From: Deltaproteobacteria bacterium UBA796
Lineage (GTDB): Bacteria; Myxococcota_A; UBA796
Length of the DNA stretch: 6,045 nt
Direction: 5' to 3'
Assembly (NCBI GenBank): GCA_002296975.1
Contig: DBIS01000347.1
Coordinates: 1 to 6,045 of the forward strand
Positions 1 to 5,222 of this stretch are shown here, one piece after another. The stretch's first letter is position 1. The number at the start of each line of letters is the position of its first letter. Under the pieces are notes generated by a model that made no database searches, had not been told where the DNA came from, and was given only the letters and a program-made list of their open reading frames with translations. A program made the translations under genes and the position numbers.

Positions 1-51
1 GCATGCAATCAGCAACAAAGGGAGCGAAAGGGTTAGGACTTTGACTTTCAT
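1..51 (-). CDS. Lipoprotein, amino-terminal fragment (cut by window edge)
   Basis: On the minus strand an ATG at 51-49 opens a frame that stays open to the window edge and reads MKVKVLTLSLPLLLIAC. This is a textbook lipoprotein signal peptide: lysines at 2 and 4, a leucine-rich hydrophobic core, and a lipobox LIAC ending in the cysteine at residue 17, which would be lipidated after cleavage by signal peptidase II. The mature protein is therefore expected to be anchored in the inner or outer membrane. The start lies 30 bases beyond the LysE-family stop codon on the same strand, so it may be the third gene of that transcript. No strong ribosome binding site is visible upstream. Everything after the cysteine is outside the window, so the function cannot be named. 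Confidence 0.65.
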   Translation of the reverse strand, partial: MKVKVLTLSLPLLLIAC

Positions 52-81
52 GGCTGCACTGTAGCCCAATACTTGAGGTCT

Positions 82-696
82 TCACAGGGTGAACTGATGC
101 GCGAGTAACCAAGCACCTACCGAAACCAAAACCAATCCAAGCAGGTAGTCCATCCACCGGCTTTTGTCGGCCAGCCATTCAGTCGCTCCAGTTGAGCTGA
201 GGGCGACCGCAGCAAAAACAAACCAAACACCATCGACCACCATCGCGACCATCGCCACACCAAAGCGCTCGATGGGTACAATATCGATGGGTAGCATTGG
301 CCCAAGTAGAGCCATAAAAAAAATCGCTATCTTGGGGTTAAGAATAGATATGGCCATGCCATCAGCAAATCCCCGAGCGGTGGCGTTTACCGGCTCATTG
401 GCTTCACTTTGACCGGCGAAACGAAGCGCCTGAAGACCCAAATAGAGTAAATATATCCCCCCCAAACGCTCGACCCACCCGATGGACTCAGGGTTTGCAT
501 CGAGGATAAAACCCACTCCAAATACTGCGGCCATGGCGTAGACACCGACCCCCAAGGCATGCCCGATGCCGGTTAAAATTCCCTGACGGCGGCCACCGCT
601 GATGGTGTTTCGGACCACCACGGCAAAGCTTGGTCCCGGCGATATGGCTCCGGCAGCGCAAACGGTGGCGATGGATATCCAAGCGGCTGGCCCCAT
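82..696 (-). CDS. LysE/RhtB-family amino-acid or metabolite exporter
   Basis: This is an inner-membrane exporter of the LysE/RhtB superfamily, whose members export amino acids or related small molecules; the substrate cannot be read from sequence. From the start used here it has 204 residues, the normal family length. The family motif PGPSF lies at residues 20-24 in the first hydrophobic segment, glycine-rich GxxxGxxxG-like spacing follows around 39-51, and the conserved NPK is at 120-122. The remainder alternates hydrophobic segments consistent with about six membrane spans. A longer frame starts six codons earlier at 714. I prefer 696 because its ATG overlaps the upstream radical SAM stop as TGATG, a GAGG sits about six bases before it, and the distance to PGP then matches the family. 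The overlap implies translational coupling with the radical SAM gene. Confidence 0.88.
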   Translation of the reverse strand: MGPAAWISIATVCAAGAISPGPSFAVVVRNTISGGRRQGILTGIGHALGVGVYAMAAVFGVGFILDANPESIGWVERLGGIYLLYLGLQALRFAGQSEANEPVNATARGFADGMAISILNPKIAIFFMALLGPMLPIDIVPIERFGVAMVAMVVDGVWFVFAAVALSSTGATEWLADKSRWMDYLLGLVLVSVGAWLLAHQFTL

Positions 697-1604
697 CACA
701 GGCCTCGACTCCATTCGGGTCGCAAGGGAATCTCACCAGACAGCGCCAAATCTAGGGTGTCGACAATGCGTTGGCGGTCCTTGGGTAGCCGGCCGGCCAG
801 CGGCAGGTAGTTGCTGGCGTGATTGGTGCGAAAAAGCGCGTTGGTCGGCCGGGCCTGGGCGACGATGATGCGCAGCTCGCCCAGCAGTTGGGGTACTTCC
901 GGCAGCACCCAGCCGGAGTTTTCTTGTGTGCGATGAAGTGGGGTGTTCGGCACGACGGTCAGTGTCAGCGCGGACAAAAAATTTGGGTCCATCGCGGTCA
1001 CCAGCTTGGCAGAGCCGTGGGCGTGGGCCTCACTTCGCTCAACACCTCCCGCGCCCAACAAAAAGATGGTGCTGATTTTAAATCCCGCGGCTTTTGCTTT
1101 CTCTGCAGCGGCCACGTGGGTGTCAAACAGGTAGCCCTCCGACCGAGAGGCGCCCTTTGGCCGGGGCCCTTTTGCGATGCGACGCATGGTGATCTCGTCG
1201 CCAGATTCTGGTCCGATGTAGAGCAGACCCAGCCCCAATGACACCAACTCCACCAACTCCGCTTCCGTCTTTTCAAGAATATTGGTCGCTGTGGCATAGC
1301 AACTGACTGACCGTAAACCAGAGAATGTATCAGCGAGACTGCGCAGAATGGGGCGCCAGTGGTGCATGGGCATGATCAGGGCATCGCCATCGGCAACAAA
1401 TACTTTCTCAACCGATTGGCCGTACTCCATGCCAGCCATCGCGATGTCCTCAAGGGACTCGGCGAGGGGGCGTTGCCTAAAGACCGGCTTGTCGCGGTAC
1501 ATGTCACAGTAGGTGCAGTTGTTCCACGAGCAGCCGATGGTGGCTTGGAGAATATAGGAATTAGCTTCGCTCGGAGGCCGATAAACCTTGCCTGTGTATC
1601 TCAT
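696..1604 (-). CDS. Radical SAM protein of the GCS-x-NxC-x-x-C type
   Basis: This 302-residue protein should bind a [4Fe-4S] cluster and S-adenosylmethionine. The cluster cysteines are C25, C30 and C33 in GCSWNNCTYCDMY, a CX4CX2C spacing instead of the commoner CX3CX2C; I recall this spacing from a distinct subgroup of uncharacterised radical SAM proteins (COG1032-like). Further landmarks are GDAL at 73-76, a GPESG segment at 131-135 in the place of a SAM-ribose contact, a glycine-rich LLGAGG strand, and a carboxy-terminal HASNYLPLAG block that I associate with the same subgroup. No extra cysteine cluster or cobalamin domain is seen. The start is supported by GGAG about ten bases upstream and by the family-like opening RYTGKVYRPPSEA. 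Its stop overlaps the LysE-family start, so the enzyme's product or substrate might be exported by that neighbour; this is inference. The reaction is unknown. Confidence 0.9.
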   Translation of the reverse strand: MRYTGKVYRPPSEANSYILQATIGCSWNNCTYCDMYRDKPVFRQRPLAESLEDIAMAGMEYGQSVEKVFVADGDALIMPMHHWRPILRSLADTFSGLRSVSCYATATNILEKTEAELVELVSLGLGLLYIGPESGDEITMRRIAKGPRPKGASRSEGYLFDTHVAAAEKAKAAGFKISTIFLLGAGGVERSEAHAHGSAKLVTAMDPNFLSALTLTVVPNTPLHRTQENSGWVLPEVPQLLGELRIIVAQARPTNALFRTNHASNYLPLAGRLPKDRQRIVDTLDLALSGEIPLRPEWSRGL

Positions 1605-1887
1605 GAGTTTTTCGCTCCGCTGCCTGCAATATTGATGACTGACCGCTCTGTGACCGCTTTCTAATTCAAAAAAAAGGGGCTTTTGGTACTGATTCTTGGA
1701 ATCTGATCCACCACTTCGACCATTTGTTCGAAGATGAATCCCTGGTCCATATATACATCAGCGGTGACGCCACGGGAGTGCGCGAACGCATCCGGCAAAG
1801 CGGTGGCTAAGAAACCGACTTGCTTACCTCATGCTGGCCGACTGACGAAATGACCTACTGGTGCACTGGCCTTTGGCGGCCGGGCTA
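1605..1887. other. 283-base gap with antisense-aligned open frames, no confident gene
   Basis: This gap lies between two minus-strand genes and contains no convincing start with a ribosome binding site. Two open frames share codon boundaries on opposite strands. On the plus strand one runs 1643-1810 without an ATG, reading ...HHFDHLFEDESLVHIYISG..., and continues after a single TAA with ETDLLTSCWPTDEMTYWC. On the minus strand one runs 1828-1661, reading ...AFAHSRGVTADVYMDQG..., with its first ATG at 1750. Both have protein-like composition, as expected if one is a decayed gene and the other its antisense shadow. The part near 1605-1700 should also hold the promoter of the radical SAM transcript; no clear -35/-10 pair stands out. 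Confidence 0.35.
1640..1658. repeat. Tandem 8-bp direct repeat, 11-bp period, upstream of the radical SAM gene
   Basis: TGACCGCT occurs at 1640-1647 and again at 1651-1658, separated by CTG, so the copies repeat every 11 bases, about one helical turn. They end about 36 bases from the radical SAM start codon, in its likely promoter region. Direct repeats of this spacing are typical of response-regulator operators such as PhoB boxes, although the sequence is not a PhoB consensus. A chance repeat cannot be excluded. Confidence 0.35.
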
Positions 1888-2199
1888 TCACTCCCCGCTG
1901 GACGCCACCCCATCCTCAGTCTGCTCCTGTCCGATCTTGGCCTGAAGCGCTGCCACCTGAACTTCGATCTGGCGGAACCTCTCCATTTCAGCCTCGAACA
2001 GGTTCACCTGCGCCAATCGAGTCTGGTCCACATTGATGAGCATCGACTCGTAGTTTCGCTGACTCATCCACATATTGGCACCGAGCATGGACATGATCAC
2101 GCTCAGTAGTATGGCCCGCGCAAGCCAGGTGTTTCGACGACTGATCGCCTGGTAGTACTCAAGCTGATCCACTTTGAAATCTGCATCATCCCGTTCCAT
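1888..2199 (-). CDS. Small single-pass membrane protein with predicted coiled coil
   Basis: This is a 103-residue hypothetical protein that I do not recognise. A charged amino-terminal part (residues 1-25, including LEYYQAISRRNTW) is followed by one hydrophobic segment at about 26-46. The remainder, about 47-95, is rich in Q, E, L and A (NVDQTRLAQVNLFEAEMERF and VQVAALQAKIGQEQ) and has the character of a helix able to form a coiled coil. Arginines 21, 22 and 28 flank the membrane segment, so the positive-inside rule predicts a cytoplasmic amino terminus and a periplasmic coiled coil. The start is well supported: GGGAGG lies five bases before the ATG. The coding region ends in tandem stops, TGA TAG. 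It could be an assembly or scaffold factor, but nothing in the sequence shows a function. Confidence 0.78.
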   Translation of the reverse strand: MERDDADFKVDQLEYYQAISRRNTWLARAILLSVIMSMLGANMWMSQRNYESMLINVDQTRLAQVNLFEAEMERFRQIEVQVAALQAKIGQEQTEDGVASSGE

Positions 2200-2204
2200 A
2201 CTGA

Positions 2205-2210
2205 CCTCCC
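2205..2210 (-). promoter_or_regulatory. Strong ribosome binding site of the small membrane-protein gene
   Basis: On the minus strand GGGAGG lies five bases before the ATG at 2199. It is the clearest Shine-Dalgarno match in the window and fixes the start of the 103-residue frame. Confidence 0.7.
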
Positions 2211-2224
2211 AAGATCAGGTCCAG

Positions 2225-2252
2225 TTTACATTTTCATGACAATTGAAATCAA
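2225..2252 (-). promoter_or_regulatory. Candidate sigma-70 promoter for the small membrane-protein gene
   Basis: On the minus strand TTGATT (2252-2247) and TGTAAA (2230-2225) are separated by 16 bases, in an AT-rich stretch that contrasts with the GC-rich surroundings. Each hexamer has about four matches to consensus. Transcription would begin roughly 20 bases before the ribosome binding site. The match is only moderate. Confidence 0.35.
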
Positions 2253-2380
2253 GCAAAAAAAGAGGAATCGTCGGAATTGGGGACAACGGGGATCAACAAC
2301 AGAGGAAAAAACCCGAGTGGTCGGCCGCCAGTGCTCTGGCCGGTATCAAGACAATAAAGAGACTCGCCAAGCAACCAAAG

Positions 2381-2399
2381 GCCCACCCTGGCAGTGGGC
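2381..2399. repeat. Inverted repeat GCCCAC-N7-GTGGGC
   Basis: A perfect 6-bp stem with a 7-base loop sits in the divergent intergenic region. It lacks a T-tract on the plus strand, and on the minus strand only a short CTTTGG follows, so it is not a convincing terminator. It could be a protein-binding palindrome or chance in GC-rich DNA. Confidence 0.3.
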
Positions 2400-2545
2400 G
2401 GTCGACAGCTGCACCGTGCATATTCAGCCCAATGCGCCACCCAGTCGGCCATGTCGCCGGCCATGTGCAACCTTGTCGTACCATGTGTACCAGTCGGCCC
2501 AGCCGGGCGCTGTTGTAGAATGAGCGCCCTCCTACCGAGCCCACC

Positions 2546-2680
2546 ATGTCCGACAAACCCAAGCGCAAAACCGTCGCAGATTACCCAGAGCGGGTGGCCC
2601 AGTGGCACCCGACGAAGAATGGTGATTTGCGGCCGAAGGATGTATCGGCGGGTTCAAAGCACAGAGTCTGGAAAGCATGA
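2546..2680 (+). CDS. Small protein resembling the first half of a treble-clef zinc-ribbon domain, without cysteines
   Basis: A 44-codon frame opens with MSDKPKRKTVADYP and contains VAQWHPTKNGDLRPKDVSAG. The segment W-H-P-T-K-N-G-D-L-x-P-x-D-V-x-x-G-S followed by VW is the hallmark of the DUF4379-type probable zinc-ribbon (treble clef) repeat, in which an aromatic-cysteine stretch and a GHxW motif normally come next. Here the frame stops two codons after VW (VWKA), so no zinc ligand is present and the domain is only its amino-terminal half. The family link is from memory of the motif, not from a search. The stop overlaps the next start as ATGA, implying coupled translation with the hydrolase. 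No clear ribosome binding site precedes its ATG. It may be a genuine cysteine-free small protein or the remnant of a truncated gene retained as a translational leader. Confidence 0.6.
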   Translation: MSDKPKRKTVADYPERVAQWHPTKNGDLRPKDVSAGSKHRVWKA

Positions 2681-3630
2681 GCAGAACCCTCGCCAATCGC
2701 AGCTCTGCCTTCTTCTTGGACGGATTCTACTCCTCGCTATCCATGGTGGGCCGCATGCTCCCCTGGTCGACACCGTCTCGCTACGGGGTGACGGTCACAA
2801 AGAATGTCTCCTACGGTCCACACGGTGCGGCGAACCACCTCGACATCTGGCGACTCAAGGACGCCGAAGGTCCCCTGCCCGTGGTGCTCCACATTCACGG
2901 GGGCGGATTTCGGGCGCTCAGCAAAGACACGCACTGGCTCATGGCCCTGACGCTCGCGCGCAGTGGTTACCTGGTGGTGAACATCAACTACCGCCTCTCT
3001 CCAGAGCACGCCTACCCCGCACACATTCAAGATGCGTGTACAGCCTGGCTCTGGGCCCTGGAGAACGCGGGAGACTATGGCGGCGACACCGCCCGTATGG
3101 TCATCGCCGGGGAGTCGGCCGGGGCCAATTTAACGATGGCGCTCACGATTGCCTGTTGCTACCGACGACCCGAACCTTGGGCCAAAGCTGTCTACGATGC
3201 CGGGGTGGTTCCGCGTGTCATCGCGCCCGCCTGCGGCATCTTCCAAGTGTCTGATACCGATCGCTATGGCCGTGCAGGGCTCACCAACCGGTTTGCTCAA
3301 TCGGTCATGAATGACTGTGAGGATTGCTACCTCCCCCATGAAGACCAACGGACGCACCCAGGCTTGGCCGACCCAGTCTGCATCATCGAACAGCACGCTC
3401 CCATCCGACCCCTGCCACCAGCTTTTCTTCCGGTAGGTGGCGCCGACCCACTCAAAGAAGACAATCGTCGAATGAATCAGGCCCTCGTCGCTCGCGGTGT
3501 CCACACGATGGAGCGCGTGTACCCCGGTGAACCACACGCCTTCCACGCACTTATCTTTCGCAAAGCGGCAAGACAGTGCTGGAGAGAGATGCTCGCCTTC
3601 ATGGAGGCCGCCATTCGTCCAGAAGACTGA
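2677..3630 (+). CDS. Alpha/beta hydrolase, HSL-type (family IV) carboxylesterase
   Basis: This is a 317-residue esterase or lipase-like enzyme of the hormone-sensitive-lipase/GDSAG group, expected to hydrolyse carboxylic ester bonds. The oxyanion-hole motif HGGG is at 74-77, preceded by the strand VVLHI. The nucleophile elbow GESAG is at 145-149 with Ser147. The likely acid is Asp257 in GGADPLKED and the likely catalytic histidine is His287 in GEPHAFH, so the whole triad is intact. NYRLSPEHAYPA at 104-115 is also characteristic of the family. The first 30 or so residues could form a cap helix; there is no clear Sec signal, so it is probably cytoplasmic. The length is normal for the family. 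The start at 2677 is supported by the ATGA overlap with the small zinc-ribbon-like frame and by a GGAAAG just upstream. The natural substrate cannot be read from sequence. Confidence 0.92.
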   Translation: MSRTLANRSSAFFLDGFYSSLSMVGRMLPWSTPSRYGVTVTKNVSYGPHGAANHLDIWRLKDAEGPLPVVLHIHGGGFRALSKDTHWLMALTLARSGYLVVNINYRLSPEHAYPAHIQDACTAWLWALENAGDYGGDTARMVIAGESAGANLTMALTIACCYRRPEPWAKAVYDAGVVPRVIAPACGIFQVSDTDRYGRAGLTNRFAQSVMNDCEDCYLPHEDQRTHPGLADPVCIIEQHAPIRPLPPAFLPVGGADPLKEDNRRMNQALVARGVHTMERVYPGEPHAFHALIFRKAARQCWREMLAFMEAAIRPED

Positions 3631-3678
3631 GCGCCCAGAAAACGACCGGCCTGCCGGCTCAAAGTGGCGACCTCACAA

Positions 3679-3732
3679 ATGATGGCCAAACCAACACATC
3701 GCGAACTCAAAACAGCTACTGATGGCGAATGA
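3679..3732 (+). CDS. Possible 17-codon leader frame ending inside the modAB start
   Basis: In the 98-base gap after the hydrolase, an ATG at 3679 opens a 17-codon frame (MMAKPTHRELKTATDGE) whose TGA overlaps the modAB start codon as ATGA. Because modAB itself has no good ribosome binding site, re-initiation from this frame could deliver ribosomes to it. The frame is the same as that of the hydrolase and follows its stop, so it could also be chance. There is no ribosome binding site or conserved sequence that I recognise. Confidence 0.25.
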   Translation: MMAKPTHRELKTATDGE

Positions 3733-5222
3733 AATTTCGCCCCCTGTACGCCATATGCCTTTTGTTAAGCTTATGGTCCACCAGCAGTCACGCTCACCGT
3801 GATGCGCCCGTTCGAATCGCCGCAGCAAGCAGTCTCACCGATGTGATGGACCTGCTCTCAGAAAACTTTGCAACCATCTCAGCCCACCAAAAGCCGGTGT
3901 CGGCCTTTGGTGGCTCCAGCCGCGTCGCCCACCAACTGATCGCAGGCGCACCCGCAGACATCGTGGCGGTGGCCAACCCAGACTGGATGACCGAACTCAT
4001 CGCGCACAATATCGTAAGCGCCAACACACAGGTCGCCCTGCTGACGAACAGAATCGTTCTCGCCGTGCCCAGAGACAGCACACACACATTGGCGAACCTC
4101 AACGCCTTGGCCGAACCTGGATGGACGAGACTGGCGATCACCGGCGACGCTGTGCCCGCCGGCCGCTACACACGACAAGCCCTCGACAAATTGGGGCTGA
4201 CCCCCATCATCTCTTCTCGGTTTGTTATCACCCCCAACACCCGAAACACCCTCTCACTCATCGCCCAAGGCGAAGTCGACGGGGGGTTCGTCTACCGCAC
4301 TGACGCCATCGCAGAGCCCCGGGTTCGAATCCTTCACACCATCGACAACGCCCTGCATAGCCCCATCCTCTACCCTTTCGCCCTCACCCAAACAGGGCAG
4401 GCCAGCGACACCGCTCGTGCTTTTTTTCGCTTCTTGAAAAGTGACTCGGCGCGAACCCGCTTTGAGGCCGCCGGCTTCGCGACGCCCAAAACAAAAGAAG
4501 CAAATAACACAGCTAAAACGCCAACAATTACCCCACCAGAAGCAAGCTACCTGCCACCACTTCGCTTGTCTCTTTGGGTCGCAGCCACGAGCTTGCTTAT
4601 CAGCCTTCTGCCTGCGATTGCCCTCGGCTGGTTGATGGCCAGAAGACAGTTTTTGGGAAAGGCGCTCCTCTCGACCGTGCTGTTGGCCCCATTGGTTTTA
4701 CCCCCTGTGGTCACCGGGTTTTTACTGCTCCGACTCTTTGGTAAACAAGGCCCCCTCTCCCCACTCCTCGACCGACTGGGCCTCGAAATCGTCTTCACCC
4801 AATGGGGGGCGGTCATCGCAGCAGCGGTGGTGGGATTCCCGCTATTATTGATCCTCTCGCGCCAAGCCATCGAAGGGGTAGACCCACGCTATTCCGCCAT
4901 CGCCCAAACCCTTGGGCTTAGCCCGTTTCGTGCCTTTTTGAAGGTCACCCTCCCCATGGCCGCCCCAGGTATCGCTGCCGGTGCCGTGCTCGCTTTTGCC
5001 CGCGCATTGGGAGAGTTCGGCGCCACCGCGATGATTGCCGGTGACCGCCCTGGGGAGACCCGCACCCTGGCACTCGCCGTGTACGCCATGGCCGAACAAC
5101 CCACCGGTGAGGCCGCCGCAGCCACGCTGGTATGGGTATCTGTGGCCCTTAGCTTTGTTGCTCTCGTCGCTTATGAACGCTTGGTCTGGCGACAGCTCCG
5201 CCGCCGTGAGGTCTCGCGATGA
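3729..5222 (+). CDS. modAB: ModA-ModB fusion: molybdate-binding protein joined to ABC permease
   Basis: One 497-residue frame holds two subunits of a molybdate-type ABC importer. Residues 1-22 form a Sec signal ending SSHA. Residues about 27-253 are ModA-like: AAASSLTDVM at 31-40 and FGGSSRVAHQLIAGAPADI at 60-78 carry the serines that contact oxyanion in ModA, and Tyr189 in GGFVYRTDA matches the ligand tyrosine. A hydrophilic linker rich in T, K, P and N spans about 254-277. The ModB part follows, with about five membrane spans (near 280-303, 313-337, 360-377, 413-427, 466-484), LVLPPVVTGFLLL at 322-334, the EAA coupling loop around 388-415 and ALGEFGATAMIAG at 426-438. ModB normally begins on the periplasmic side, so the fusion fits topologically. 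The start has only a weak ribosome binding site, and no ModE-type palindrome is visible upstream. Substrate could be molybdate or tungstate. ModC overlaps by ATGA. Confidence 0.92.
   Translation: MKFRPLYAICLLLSLWSTSSHAHRDAPVRIAAASSLTDVMDLLSENFATISAHQKPVSAFGGSSRVAHQLIAGAPADIVAVANPDWMTELIAHNIVSANTQVALLTNRIVLAVPRDSTHTLANLNALAEPGWTRLAITGDAVPAGRYTRQALDKLGLTPIISSRFVITPNTRNTLSLIAQGEVDGGFVYRTDAIAEPRVRILHTIDNALHSPILYPFALTQTGQASDTARAFFRFLKSDSARTRFEAAGFATPKTKEANNTAKTPTITPPEASYLPPLRLSLWVAATSLLISLLPAIALGWLMARRQFLGKALLSTVLLAPLVLPPVVTGFLLLRLFGKQGPLSPLLDRLGLEIVFTQWGAVIAAAVVGFPLLLILSRQAIEGVDPRYSAIAQTLGLSPFRAFLKVTLPMAAPGIAAGAVLAFARALGEFGATAMIAGDRPGETRTLALAVYAMAEQPTGEAAAATLVWVSVALSFVALVAYERLVWRQLRRREVSR
5208..5211 (+). 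promoter_or_regulatory. Ribosome binding site of modC inside the end of modAB
   Basis: GAGG lies seven bases before the modC ATG, inside the last codons of modAB. Together with the ATGA overlap it supports the start at 5219. Confidence 0.5.

Larger units (their letters stand above)
2200..2545. other. Divergent intergenic region, about 345 bases, repeats and hairpins only
   Basis: This stretch separates the minus-strand arm from the plus-strand arm. Several frames stay open in it, but none has a ribosome binding site or a recognisable product, and they overlap one another on both strands, so I call no gene. It contains two small inverted repeats (GCCAG/CTGGC at 2327-2340; GCCCAC/GTGGGC at 2381-2399), a 9-bp direct repeat CGGCCATGT at 2446 and 2458, and a 10-bp repeat CCAGTCGGCC at 2441 and 2490. 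A TAGAAT at 2516-2521 could be a -10 box for the plus-strand genes, but no matching -35 is seen. Confidence 0.45.

Noticed and set aside
1668..1685. AAAAG-GGG-CTTTT with adjacent A-run as a terminator
   Set aside because: The stem is only five mostly A-T pairs, too weak for intrinsic termination, and its position does not clearly end a gene.
2300..2330. T6 tract on the minus strand after a CCGA/TCGG stem as a terminator
   Set aside because: The stem is four pairs and no minus-strand gene lies upstream of it.
2516..2521. TAGAAT as a -10 box for the plus-strand operon
   Set aside because: No -35 hexamer at suitable spacing and no proper extended -10 TGn, so it is not listed as a promoter.
2249..2608. 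Overlapping long frames on both strands between 2236 and 2608
   Set aside because: They overlap each other and the zinc-ribbon-like gene, have no ribosome binding sites and no recognisable domains. One minus-strand frame has a membrane-like stretch (WAFGCLASLFIVLIPARALA), but nothing else supports it.
2660..2720. Frameshift that would restore the zinc-binding half of the zinc-ribbon protein
   Set aside because: The shifted frame reads GKHEQNPRQSQ without the expected cysteines, and the hydrolase occupies this stretch with a well-supported start.
2394..3254. 286-codon plus-strand frame overlapping the hydrolase
   Set aside because: It is an arginine- and cysteine-rich alternate-frame shadow of a hydrolase whose catalytic motifs are all intact.
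3130..3546. Minus-strand frame of 138 codons inside the hydrolase
   Set aside because: Antisense shadow of a confidently assigned gene.
3643..3660. CCGGC-CT-GCCGG palindrome after the hydrolase as a terminator
   Set aside because: The loop is too short for the full stem and no T-tract follows.
3631..3728. ModE-type operator or molybdenum-cofactor riboswitch before modAB
   Set aside because: No TATA-rich ModE palindrome is seen, and 98 bases shared with the leader frame are too short for a typical riboswitch of that class.
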